Source: Marinovum sp. (GTDB lineage Bacteria > Pseudomonadota > Alphaproteobacteria > Rhodobacterales > Rhodobacteraceae). Taken from it: DNA of 16,075 nucleotides. The notes beneath the pieces were generated by a model. The model saw only the letters and a program-made list of their open reading frames with translations. It was not told where the DNA came from and made no database searches. Positions 6,251-14,374 of the stretch are shown piece after piece; within the stretch, counting starts at the first letter, position 1, and each line of letters opens with the position of its first letter. The stretch lies in assembly GCA_002684375.1 (NCBI GenBank), contig NYVC01000085.1, positions 1-16,075 on the forward strand. The letters run 5' to 3'. A program made the translations under genes and the position numbers.

Positions 6251-7774
6251 CTAGATCAACTCGGCTTCTTCGACCTTGGCGTCGACCAGTTTGGCAATCT
6301 GGTCCATGCACGCTTTGGCATCACCATTGTAATCCTGACCGGTCACCAATTTACCAAGTTCAGTCGGAATTTCATTATTTGCAACGCCCGCCCAGATCGG
6401 CAGATCAGGCTCAGAGGCCATCACATTATCGATGGTCCAGCGCACCGTATCAAGGTGACGTGTGGTGCCACCACCAACACGGTTTTTGCGCTCAACAATC
6501 CGCGGATCAGTATAAGACGAGTTCCGCATTGGCGCAAAACCACCCGCCAAAGTACAACGGGTCATGATATCCTTGGAACAGGCCCACTGCAGGAACAACC
6601 ATGCAGCATCGACGTTTTTGGAGTATTTAGACAAAGCAATACTTGATCCACCCTGATGACCCCAGTTTGGAATCTCACCAAAGCCAACATCGCCCCGTCC
6701 ACGCAGCGAATGTGGACCCTGGAGCGGATGCGCCATCTCCCAAAGGCCTTTGACCTTGGAGTCATCCGCATTCCATCCTGGGAAGAATTCTGCCCAAGAC
6801 TGACACAGGGCAATCTGCCCAGAGGCCCCCATCTGCCACTGACCATCCCAAGTTGATGCCACAGAGTTGGGCGGAGAGTTGCGCAGCATCTCTTGATACC
6901 ATTGCAAGCCTTCAATCCCTTGAGCATCGTTGCCCGAGAACTTTTTGTCAGCGCCAAAAATTGAACCGCCATGTCCCCATACAGCCTGAGTCCAGTCACA
7001 TTCCAAAGAATAATGGCCAGATTTAGCCTGACAGCCAGTGCCAAAGATGCCGTTTTCTTTTTCTGCAGCTGTGATCATTTTCACCGCTGCGGTAAAGTCA
7101 TCGTAGGTTTTCGGAACGGCAATACCATGCTTTTCAAGCAGATCTTTGCGGTACATCAGCGTAAAGATCGGGATGTCGAACGGCAGGCCAACCCATTTAT
7201 TGTCATACTCGCAAATGCCTTCAACAAGTGGCTTCGAGAAGTCGTCAAAATCGAAGCCTGGCATCGCAAGGTCGGGTTTGTCTTTATAATACTGCACTGG
7301 GTCGATGGTGTCGCGCGAGAATGTCGACGTCCATGCCTGATCCAGATAATAAATATCATAGGTCCCAAGCTGGCCCTGAACATCCTGTGTCGCCTTAGCA
7401 AGAACCTGCTCAAGCGGCACAATTTCTATCTCAACATTGATGCCCGTTAGCTCGGTAAACTCAGCCTTGAGCGTATCGAGAACAACAGTTGGCGGTGTCG
7501 CCTCAGAAGTATAGCGAATCGTTGTCCCAGCAAAAGATTTACCGGCCTCCTTGAGGAACTTAGCCACATCTTCTGGCGTATTATTCTCAGCGGCATGCGC
7601 CATGTTGCCCCGAAAAGGGCGCGCCCCACCCAAAACACCAGTTGCAAAAGCTGACATGCCGATGCCTGCTATCCCCATTTTACTTAGGAAATCACGTTTG
7701 GAAATTTTTCGCCGCGTGTACGCATTCGCCGTGTCGATGATGAAATTTTGCTTGTCATAATTCTTAAAGCTCAT
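6251..7774 (-). CDS. CUT1 carbohydrate-binding protein with Tat-like signal
   Basis: Periplasmic receptor of the sugar/polyol importer, 507 residues, at the long end for CUT1 receptors. The N-terminus carries RR at 21-22 and then SKRDFLSK at 25-32. The latter matches the Tat motif except that the first arginine of the pair is lysine. A hydrophobic stretch GIAGIGMSAFATGVLGG follows, with an AHA cleavage site near 59-61. The mature protein has family features such as DIYYLDQAW, a hinge region with WVGLPFDIPIFTLMYRKDLL, and WAEFFPGWNADDSKV. GGAGGAG precedes the ATG by 6 bases. It lies between the second permease and the ATPase gene. The fold is clear; the ligand is unknown, with a polyol or sugar suggested by the catabolic genes beyond 10023. 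Confidence 0.9.
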   Translation of the reverse strand: MSFKNYDKQNFIIDTANAYTRRKISKRDFLSKMGIAGIGMSAFATGVLGGARPFRGNMAHAAENNTPEDVAKFLKEAGKSFAGTTIRYTSEATPPTVVLDTLKAEFTELTGINVEIEIVPLEQVLAKATQDVQGQLGTYDIYYLDQAWTSTFSRDTIDPVQYYKDKPDLAMPGFDFDDFSKPLVEGICEYDNKWVGLPFDIPIFTLMYRKDLLEKHGIAVPKTYDDFTAAVKMITAAEKENGIFGTGCQAKSGHYSLECDWTQAVWGHGGSIFGADKKFSGNDAQGIEGLQWYQEMLRNSPPNSVASTWDGQWQMGASGQIALCQSWAEFFPGWNADDSKVKGLWEMAHPLQGPHSLRGRGDVGFGEIPNWGHQGGSSIALSKYSKNVDAAWLFLQWACSKDIMTRCTLAGGFAPMRNSSYTDPRIVERKNRVGGGTTRHLDTVRWTIDNVMASEPDLPIWAGVANNEIPTELGKLVTGQDYNGDAKACMDQIAKLVDAKVEEAELI

Positions 7775-7825
7775 GGTTTCTCCTCCACTATTTGAGCGAT
7801 TACTAATGGGCGTCTTGCGTACCCA

Positions 7826-8716
7826 TCAATCCTTGATTGCCCCCATGGTTAGTCCGCGAACCAGGTGACGTTGAACCAACAAAATAAAGATAAAGCTCGG
7901 CAGAATCGCAGAGGTGCCGAGCGCGGAAATATACCCCCACTCAGACCCGGTCGAGGTGACATAAGTCGTTATTTTGACCGGGATTGTCCGGATAGAATTT
8001 GTCAAAAACAATGACAGTAAAAATTCAGTCCAGGAAAAGACAAAGCATAACACCGCTGTTGCGGCGAGGCCCCCTTTGACCATTGGCAAAATCACCATCC
8101 AGAAACACTGAAAGCGCGTCGCGCCGTCAATCATTGCCGCCTGATCGATATCGATCGGAATGTCATCCATAAAGGACTTCAACAGCAGAACCGCGATGGG
8201 AATATTGATTAAAGTATGCGCGATGATCAGCCCTGTATGGGTATCGCGCAGACCCATATCGTGAAAAATAAACACCAACGGCACAATAATCGCTACTGGC
8301 GGTAAAAACCGTTGTGACAATATCCAGTTGAGATACCCTTGGCTGCCCCAAAACCGCATGCGCGACAGCCCGTACGACGCCAGAAGTGCCATTATTGTTG
8401 TTACCAAGGTCGAGCCGACGGCCACGATGACCGATGAAACGATCGACGATCGGCCATCGTATGAATTATTGCCGCTGGTTCCCATCAGCGTTTTGCCATC
8501 CTCTTTAGAACCGCGCTTGGAATATCCCAGAACCGTCACCCGATAATTTTCAAGTGTCGGCTCAAAATCGAACACTACAATACGGTCTTTATCGAACACA
8601 GCAGAAATTGGTTTGACAGATGTCAGCCCCCACCAAGCAATGGGAAATACAAAGATGCCAACGATAATGATAGACACGAGATAGCGAAGCGTCAGTTTGA
8701 GCGTTGAATCATGCAT
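7826..8716 (-). CDS. CUT1 sugar ABC transporter permease, MalG/UgpE-like
   Basis: Second inner-membrane permease of the carbohydrate importer, 296 residues, usual for the MalG class. A first membrane segment (LVSIIIVGIFVFPIAWW) is followed by a periplasmic stretch of about 60 residues (FEPTLENYRVTVLGYSKRGSKEDG...), typical of this subfamily, then further helices. The EAA loop is DQAAMIDGATRFQCFWMVILP, the site contacting the ATPase. The C-terminus ends RHLVRGLTMGAIKD, the standard MalG-type tail. Its ATG shares one base with the TGA of the preceding permease (TGATG, 8714-8718), which implies coupled translation. The receptor gene starts 51 bp downstream. Confidence 0.94.
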   Translation of the reverse strand: MHDSTLKLTLRYLVSIIIVGIFVFPIAWWGLTSVKPISAVFDKDRIVVFDFEPTLENYRVTVLGYSKRGSKEDGKTLMGTSGNNSYDGRSSIVSSVIVAVGSTLVTTIMALLASYGLSRMRFWGSQGYLNWILSQRFLPPVAIIVPLVFIFHDMGLRDTHTGLIIAHTLINIPIAVLLLKSFMDDIPIDIDQAAMIDGATRFQCFWMVILPMVKGGLAATAVLCFVFSWTEFLLSLFLTNSIRTIPVKITTYVTSTGSEWGYISALGTSAILPSFIFILLVQRHLVRGLTMGAIKD

Positions 8717-9651
8717 CAGAACCGCACCTTGAAAATCTTAATGAACAGGTTTGCTATGATAACGACAAGGATCAAGGTAAACAGCGCTACGGTTGACGCA
8801 TAAGGAAAGTCCGCATTCTTAAAATAAATCGTACCCGCATAGGCGGTTAGCGTTTCGGTTGCGGTACCCGGCCCGCTGTCCGTCATCACCTTTATGTAGT
8901 CATAAATACGAAAAAGATCGATGCCCCGTATCAGCACCGCCAAGGCAATAATTTTGGACATCATTGGCAGCGTCAGCCTAAAAAAGGCCTGCATATCCGT
9001 TGCCCCGTCGATCGCTGCGGCCTCAAACGGATCTTTCGGCAACGCACGCAAACCAGCGAGCATTATCAGCACCATAAACGGAGTCCATTGCCAGACATCC
9101 GCAATGATAACCCCCCACAAGGCAGAGGTTCCACCGGCCAAAATGGGCGTGCTCGGAGACAACAGACCCAATCCATAGAGCATATGGCTGATGACCCCGA
9201 AAGATCCGTCATACATTAACAAGAACATCATTCCTGTCACCGCGGGTGGCACCACAAGCGGCAAAATCATCAAAGATCTTAGCAGACCAAAGCCTTTGCG
9301 GTCAGAATCAAGCAATAACGCGATTGCCAAACCCAGCACCAACTGGATCGTCAACGCGATTAAAGTATAGGTTAACGTGACAGACACCGCGTCGATAACC
9401 CGATCATCAGCAAACACTTTGCTCCAATTCCAAGATGGGCGAAACGTCTCGATCCGCGTCGCTGGATTGCGCTTGAACATCGAAAGCCACAGGGAATACA
9501 ACACCGGATACAGGCCAAATACGATCAGCATGGCCGACGCTGGAAATAACCAGGGAAATGGATGCTCAGACGTCAACCATCGCGGCAACCGAATGAGCTT
9601 GGCGCCCGCCCTGCTGTCAGGATCACGCATCACAGGGCCACACCAGACCAT
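8716..9651 (-). CDS. CUT1 sugar ABC transporter permease, MalF/UgpA-like
   Basis: First gene of the carbohydrate ABC operon and first permease, about 304-311 residues. An initial membrane segment follows WLFPASAMLIVFGLYPVLYSLWLS, and others follow. The EAA loop EAAAIDGATDMQAFFRLTLP is a near-consensus MalF/UgpA-type coupling motif. The start is uncertain: ATG at 9651 (MVWCG...) and ATG at 9630 (MRDPDS...) both lack a clear ribosome site; the hydrophilic MRDPDSRAG start looks more like the family. The 370-bp AT-rich region upstream is shared with the divergent SDR gene and probably holds the promoter and a SorC-type site. Confidence 0.92.
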   Translation of the reverse strand: MVWCGPVMRDPDSRAGAKLIRLPRWLTSEHPFPWLFPASAMLIVFGLYPVLYSLWLSMFKRNPATRIETFRPSWNWSKVFADDRVIDAVSVTLTYTLIALTIQLVLGLAIALLLDSDRKGFGLLRSLMILPLVVPPAVTGMMFLLMYDGSFGVISHMLYGLGLLSPSTPILAGGTSALWGVIIADVWQWTPFMVLIMLAGLRALPKDPFEAAAIDGATDMQAFFRLTLPMMSKIIALAVLIRGIDLFRIYDYIKVMTDSGPGTATETLTAYAGTIYFKNADFPYASTVALFTLILVVIIANLFIKIFKVRF

Positions 9652-9808
9652 GACGCATGATGACAGGCGCTGTAAGGTGACTATGTTGTTGTAGATTTTT
9701 CACTTTGCATGCGGTCCAGAATTTTTTTATTGAAATGAGGCTAACAGGCAAGTTCAGTTATTTCAACACGGTCATTAGCTTAAATCAAAATACATGGCAT
9801 GTGAATTT

Positions 9809-9822
9809 TAAGCATTTGATAA
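9809..9822 (-). promoter_or_regulatory. candidate SorC site facing the sugar ABC operon
   Basis: On the minus strand TTATCAAATGCTTA shares TTnnCAAATGCT with the sites at 9901 and 15417. The second half of the motif (TAGCAT) is not conserved here, so this is the weakest of the three. It lies about 160 bp upstream of the permease start. Regulation by the SorC protein encoded at 14375-15337 is inferred. Confidence 0.35.
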
Positions 9823-9900
9823 TAAACGATTTTAATAAGAAATATTAACTGTGATTGGTAATTATTAGTGAGAATACTTCATAAAATTTCACTTTTTGAT

Positions 9901-9930
9901 TTAACAAATGCTATTTAGATATAGAAATTG
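9901..9930 (+). promoter_or_regulatory. candidate SorC site/promoter for the SDR gene
   Basis: A -35-like TTAACA at 9901-9906 overlaps ATGCTA (9908-9913), an 8-bp spacer and TAGAAA (9922-9927). Aligned with 15417-15446, 21 of 30 positions are identical, including the -35-like hexamer overlap and 8-bp spacing. The -10 is poor. The SDR start is about 93 bp downstream. The shared layout points to one regulator acting at both promoters. Confidence 0.45.
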
Positions 9931-10022
9931 CCTAAAAAATCCGGTCAACTAGACTTACGGCGCCAAGGCCAGATTGCCACGAAATGGGCCGCCGATCGTT
10001 TTGACCATGGGGAAGACAACAA

Positions 10023-10748
10023 ATGACACAGAAACCTCTTGTCGCAATCACCGGTGCAAGCTCTGGGATTGGGGCTGCCACTGCCCGCGCCTTTTCAAAA
10101 GCCGGACACCCGGTGCTGATGATGGCGCGGCGTACCCAGCGCATGCTTGAGATGAACCTGCCAAACGCGGTTGTAGAGACAGTAGACGTGCGACAGCGCG
10201 ATCAGATCGCCGAGGCTGTCGCCAACGGCGAGGCCGCGCACGGGCCAGTTGATATGATGTTTGTCAACGCCGGTATCGCCCGTCTGGCCGATATTGGCCG
10301 CCAACCGCCCGAAGAATGGGATGAAATGATCGATATCAACACCAAGGGGGTGATGAATACAGTCCATGCTGTGATGAAGGGCATGATGGAACGGCGGCGC
10401 GGCACAATTTTCATGATGAGCTCGATTGCCGGTCGCAAAGTCTATCCCGATCATACGGTATATTGCGGCACGAAATACTTTGTACATGCCGTTTCAGAAT
10501 CACTGCGAGATTACCTGTCGGATTACAATGTTCGGGTGATTGTTCTCTCTCCGGGGGTGATCGAAACTGAGGTGCTGTCCGGCGTTCTCGACCAGCAAAC
10601 CCTTGCGGATTACAAAGCGAATAAAATCAAGATGGGCGGAGGTATCAGTGCAGAGATTGTCGCAGACCTGATTCTAAATGCCTATAATTATCCTCAGGAG
10701 GCCATTGTGCAGGAAATCTGCATCACCCCGACGCGGCAAAAATTCTAA
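10023..10748 (+). CDS. short-chain dehydrogenase/reductase (SDR)
   Basis: Classical SDR of 241 residues, a cytoplasmic NAD(P)-dependent oxidoreductase. The coenzyme-binding motif TGASSGIG is at 10-17, NAG at 82-84, the catalytic serine is in MMSSIAG (133-134), and the Y147-x3-K151 pair is in YCGTK. The ARR after the second beta-strand (35-37) would suit NADP(H), although this is not decisive. GGGGA lies about ten bases before the ATG. It is first of the two rightward genes, 69 bp before the aldolase fusion. In such loci the SDR often oxidises a polyol or sugar alcohol to a ketose, or reduces an aldehyde from the aldolase step. The specific reaction cannot be told from the motifs. Confidence 0.92.
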   Translation: MTQKPLVAITGASSGIGAATARAFSKAGHPVLMMARRTQRMLEMNLPNAVVETVDVRQRDQIAEAVANGEAAHGPVDMMFVNAGIARLADIGRQPPEEWDEMIDINTKGVMNTVHAVMKGMMERRRGTIFMMSSIAGRKVYPDHTVYCGTKYFVHAVSESLRDYLSDYNVRVIVLSPGVIETEVLSGVLDQQTLADYKANKIKMGGGISAEIVADLILNAYNYPQEAIVQEICITPTRQKF

Positions 10749-10817
10749 TCGGCTCTCCGCTGTTTAGAACCGCACGGGCCCCAAGCCGCGCAACATCTCG
10801 AATTATGGAATATATTA

Positions 10818-12866
10818 ATGAAATCTCGCTGGTCAGACGCTGACGCCAAATCACTTACCAAATTATATAAGACCCAAGGCATTAATGAAGACATTGCCAT
10901 TCGCACCTATACCACACGGATTTTAGGCAGTGACCCGCAACTGGTTTTGCATGGCGGTGGAAATACATCTGTTAAGACAACCGTGGTCGACGCTCTGGGC
11001 GATGCCTACCCGGTTCTCTGCGTCAAGGGGTCGGGTTGGGACATGGGCGTCATCGAACCCGCGGGCCTGCCAGCAGTACAATTGGCCCCATTGTCCGCAC
11101 TGGCAGATCTGAAGGACCTAAGTGACGAGGATCTGGTGGCATCGCAGCGCCGCATGCTGATCGATCCCTACGCCCCAAATCCGTCGATCGAGGCAGTCTT
11201 GCATGCCATCGTGCCACATAAGCATGTCGATCACACCCATGCAGACGCCATCATATCGCTCACCAACCAACCGGACGGCTTGGCGATCATTCGAGATCTA
11301 TTTCCGGACACAACGATTATTCCCTATGTGATGCCCGGATTTATCTTGTCCAAAGTTTGTCGGGAGCATCTGTTAAAAGATCCCAATTCGAAACACATGA
11401 TTTTGATGAACCACGGTATTTTCACCTATCACGACGATCCACGCCAATCGTATGATGACATGATTAACATGGTCGATAAAGCCGAGCAGCGGCTTGAACG
11501 CGGCCCCTCGCGCCCCTTTTCTGGGATAGAGCTGCCCAGCGCGCCACCATCTCTGGCCGAGGTCGCACCGATTATTCGCGGCGCTTTAGCGCGCGAAAGC
11601 AAAAAAGAAGGCAAACCAGATCGCTGGGTGCTGGATCACCGTGCCGATCCGCAGGTCATGGCATTTGTGAACGGCAAGGCACTTAAAGACTATGCAACCC
11701 GCGGCAATGCCGCGCCGGACCACTCGATAAGGATCAAACGCTTCGGCGTTGTACTGCCAGCGCCGGATGCAAGTGATTTGGCCAAGTTCAAGACCGGCGT
11801 CCATACCGCCGTCACCGACTACGTGACTGCCTACACAGACTATTTTAACCGCAATAATACCCGATCCGGGGGCGGCTTTGTTATGCTGGATCCAATCCCA
11901 AGGGTCGTCTATGTGCCCGGTATCGGACTGTTTGGCGTCGGCAAAACCGCCAAAGACGCCGCCATTTGCGCCGATATCGCCGAAGCCACTGTCAACGTCA
12001 TCACGCAGGCAGAAACCGTCGGACGCTTTGTCGCTTTACCCGAAAAAGACCTGTTTGATATTGAATACTGGTCTCTAGAACAGGCAAAACTGGCCAAAGT
12101 GACTGAAAAGCCACTGTCTCGCCAGATTGCCATCGTCACAGGAGCAGCCAGCGGTCTTGGCCGAGAGGTCGCCAGAACCCTTGCTGTTGAGGGTGCCGCG
12201 GTCGCTTTGTTCGACATCGACGAGACGGCGCTGCAGGACGCCGCCTCAGAAATAGGCGGCCTGCCTGTACTGTGCGACGTCACCAAAGAAAACGCTGTTA
12301 AAGCTGCTGTCGCCCAAGTTGTACAAGCCTACGGCGGGGTGGATATTCTCATTTCAAATGCCGGGGCTGCGTTCCAAGGCGCACTGCTTGATGTCAGCCA
12401 AGACACCTTTGAAAAGGCCTTCGATCTGAACTTCTGGGGTCATCACTTTATGGCCAAAGCCTGTGTTGAGGTGATGCAGACCCAGGGAAGTGGCGGGGCT
12501 TTGGTGTTTAACGTCAGCAAGCAAGCCCTAAACCCCGGACCCGATTTTGGCCCTTATGGGACCTCTAAATCAGCGTTGATGGCATTGATGCGGCAATACG
12601 CGCTTGAACACGGGGCCACAGGCATCACCGCCAATGCCGTCAATGCAGATCGTATTCGCAGTAACCTGCTGAGCGATGATTTCATCGAGGCCCGCGCCAA
12701 AGCCCGCGGCGTCACCCCGCACGCATATATGCGCGGCAATTTGCTGGGACGCGAAGTCACCTCACAGGACGTAGCCGAGGCATTTTTACATCTGGTAAAA
12801 GCCACGAAAACCAGCGGCGCAGTCCTTACCGTTGATGGGGGTAATGTCGCCGCCATGGTGCGCTAG
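10818..12866 (+). CDS. bifunctional class II aldolase/short-chain dehydrogenase fusion (RhaD-type)
   Basis: A 682-residue fusion. The N-terminal ~420 residues are a class II aldolase/adducin domain with HGGGNTS (45-51) and KGSG (70-73), which bind the phosphate, catalytic-type E125 in SIEAVLHA, and metal ligands H139 and H141 (DHTHAD) plus H199 in MNHG. From about 431 an SDR domain follows: TGAASGLG (441-448), NAG (514-516), S567, and Y580/K584 in YGTSK. The family includes the rhamnulose-1-phosphate aldolase/lactaldehyde dehydrogenase of rhizobia and bacilli, which splits a ketose-1-phosphate to DHAP and an aldehyde that the second domain processes. All catalytic positions appear intact. The ribosome site before ATG 10818 is weak (GGA, about 11 bases upstream). 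The true substrate need not be rhamnulose phosphate: no rhamnose isomerase or mutarotase gene is visible. Confidence 0.9.
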   Translation: MKSRWSDADAKSLTKLYKTQGINEDIAIRTYTTRILGSDPQLVLHGGGNTSVKTTVVDALGDAYPVLCVKGSGWDMGVIEPAGLPAVQLAPLSALADLKDLSDEDLVASQRRMLIDPYAPNPSIEAVLHAIVPHKHVDHTHADAIISLTNQPDGLAIIRDLFPDTTIIPYVMPGFILSKVCREHLLKDPNSKHMILMNHGIFTYHDDPRQSYDDMINMVDKAEQRLERGPSRPFSGIELPSAPPSLAEVAPIIRGALARESKKEGKPDRWVLDHRADPQVMAFVNGKALKDYATRGNAAPDHSIRIKRFGVVLPAPDASDLAKFKTGVHTAVTDYVTAYTDYFNRNNTRSGGGFVMLDPIPRVVYVPGIGLFGVGKTAKDAAICADIAEATVNVITQAETVGRFVALPEKDLFDIEYWSLEQAKLAKVTEKPLSRQIAIVTGAASGLGREVARTLAVEGAAVALFDIDETALQDAASEIGGLPVLCDVTKENAVKAAVAQVVQAYGGVDILISNAGAAFQGALLDVSQDTFEKAFDLNFWGHHFMAKACVEVMQTQGSGGALVFNVSKQALNPGPDFGPYGTSKSALMALMRQYALEHGATGITANAVNADRIRSNLLSDDFIEARAKARGVTPHAYMRGNLLGREVTSQDVAEAFLHLVKATKTSGAVLTVDGGNVAAMVR

Positions 12867-12872
12867 CAACCT

Positions 12873-14363
12873 CTAATCCGCCAGCGGATTGTGACAGCAA
12901 AAATCGTTAAAGCGCTGTTGTCGGGTCAACAGGGACTGCCAGTTTTCATACGCCTCAGGATTCGCTTGAAACCTCTCACCGGTGGCACTCATCGCCTCGG
13001 CGGCCTGCTCGATACTCTCGAACCATCCCGCCCCAACTGCGGCGATCATGCCCGCCCCGAGGGACGAGGCCTCAAGTGATTTGCTAAGTGTCATCGGCAG
13101 ATTGGTGGCGTCCACCAGCATCTGACGCCACAGGGCAGAATTTGCCCCACCGCCCACTGCAATTATTTCATTGATCTCCAACCCCTTGTCCTGCATGCCG
13201 GAAATCGTGCGTGCGATCTCTCCGGTAAGGGCCTCCATCGCGCCGCGGTACATATGAACCGCATCATGGTCAGGAGATACACCATAAAAGGCAGCGCGCG
13301 CATTCATATCCCAAAACGGATTCATACAACCCGTCAAAAACGGACAGACCAAAAGACCATCCGTACCAATCGGCAATGCCTGAGCAGCCTCTTGTAAAGA
13401 TTGATGCGTGGCACTGCGGTCGCCTTTAGATACATATTTCTCGACAAACCAATCCATAAAGAACGTCCCTGACCGCATGACCCCCTCAAGGATATATCCC
13501 GCACCCGTCGGTGATGTCATCGTACGCCAAACCTTTGAAATCTGCGGTGTTTCAGACCAAGAACCCGTCACGATTGCCGTGCCAAGATTGAGATAAACCC
13601 GCCCTTTGCCAAGGGCATTCACCCCTAGGGCTGCACATTGACCGTCACCACCTCCGGCATAAATGCGCGTCCCATGTAGCAATCCGGTCTGCCCGACGGC
13701 CTGAGGCAAGATCTCACCGATTAAGGTGCCGGGTGCCACCGGCATGGCAAATTGCTCCGAGCCAATGCCAATCGCCTCCAGAACGGTGCTGGACCATTGT
13801 TTTTTCTCAATGTCAAAAACACCAGACGGATCGGCGCTGGCCCAACTTGTGGCGGCCTCACCAGTTAATCTAGCAGTAAGGTACGCGTTGACATCAAGGA
13901 TTTTAGGGGCGTTCTGCATCATCTCAGGCCGGTTCTTTTTCAGCCATAAAATCCGCGAATGGCCCGGCGTTACATCTTTAGGCTTGCCAGTTATCTCATG
14001 AAACCGCGCCTCTCCGATCTTGGCGGCAAGCTCTGCGACCTCGGCAACCGATCGGTTATCAAGCCACACAATGGCAGGGTGGGCCGGGGAAAAATCATGA
14101 TTGAAATATCCCATAGTTTCGCGTTGGTTTGAAATTGCCAATCCGTCCAAGCACGTCAGATCAATCTGCGCACAGACCTCTTTGAGCGCCGTACAAGCAG
14201 CCGCCCACCACGCGTTTGGATCTTGTTCAAAATATCCTCTGCGTGGGGTGCTCATTGGAATATCTGCACGGCCCTCTGCAACCATGTCTCCGGCCGCAGA
14301 CCAAGCAATGGCTTTGGTGGATTGGGTCGAGCTGTCCAACCCGATGACTAGGCGATTTTTCAT
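12873..14363 (-). CDS. FGGY-family carbohydrate/polyol kinase
   Basis: ATP-dependent kinase of the FGGY family, 496 residues, a normal length. The N-terminal phosphate loop is GLDSSTQSTK (8-17). The substrate-side motif reads SNQRETMG, with R81 and E82, the pattern used by glycerol kinase rather than the SGQMHG of xylulokinase. VWLDNR follows at 99-104. The catalytic base is probably D240 in GGGDGQCAALG. The C-terminal adenosine-binding stretch is VGGGANSALWRQMLVDA. It probably phosphorylates the imported polyol or its ketose; the exact substrate is unknown. AGGGAGGTG precedes the ATG and overlaps the stop of the SorC gene 11 bp upstream, so the two are co-transcribed. It ends 6 bp from the converging aldolase gene. 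Confidence 0.9.
   Translation of the reverse strand: MKNRLVIGLDSSTQSTKAIAWSAAGDMVAEGRADIPMSTPRRGYFEQDPNAWWAAACTALKEVCAQIDLTCLDGLAISNQRETMGYFNHDFSPAHPAIVWLDNRSVAEVAELAAKIGEARFHEITGKPKDVTPGHSRILWLKKNRPEMMQNAPKILDVNAYLTARLTGEAATSWASADPSGVFDIEKKQWSSTVLEAIGIGSEQFAMPVAPGTLIGEILPQAVGQTGLLHGTRIYAGGGDGQCAALGVNALGKGRVYLNLGTAIVTGSWSETPQISKVWRTMTSPTGAGYILEGVMRSGTFFMDWFVEKYVSKGDRSATHQSLQEAAQALPIGTDGLLVCPFLTGCMNPFWDMNARAAFYGVSPDHDAVHMYRGAMEALTGEIARTISGMQDKGLEINEIIAVGGGANSALWRQMLVDATNLPMTLSKSLEASSLGAGMIAAVGAGWFESIEQAAEAMSATGERFQANPEAYENWQSLLTRQQRFNDFCCHNPLAD
12875..12890. terminator. hairpin at the convergent aldolase/kinase junction
   Basis: AATCCGCCAGCGGATT is a 7-bp inverted repeat with a 2-nt loop, overlapping the last codons and stop of the kinase gene and 8 bp beyond the stop of the aldolase fusion. 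No U-tract follows on either strand, so termination there would need Rho or be inefficient. Confidence 0.3.
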
Positions 14364-14374
14364 CGCACACCTCC

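Larger units (their letters stand above)
9652..10022. promoter_or_regulatory. divergent control region between transport and catabolic operons
   Basis: This AT-rich stretch of about 370 bp separates the leftward sugar ABC operon from the rightward SDR-aldolase genes. It contains no gene. It holds two sites with TTnnCAAATGCT, one on each strand (9809-9822 minus, 9901-9912 plus), and an inverted repeat TTGAAAT (9730-9736)/ATTTCAA (9760-9766) whose arms lie 30 bp apart centre to centre. No strong -10 was found in either direction, consistent with regulated promoters. Confidence 0.55.

Noticed and set aside
6971..7450. 159-codon open frame on the plus strand antisense to the sugar-binding protein
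   Set aside because: The opposing gene has clear family motifs and a strong ribosome site; this frame has neither.
12873..14363. Naming the kinase xylulokinase
   Set aside because: The substrate motif is NQRET rather than the xylulokinase SGQMHG type; only the FGGY family level is supported.
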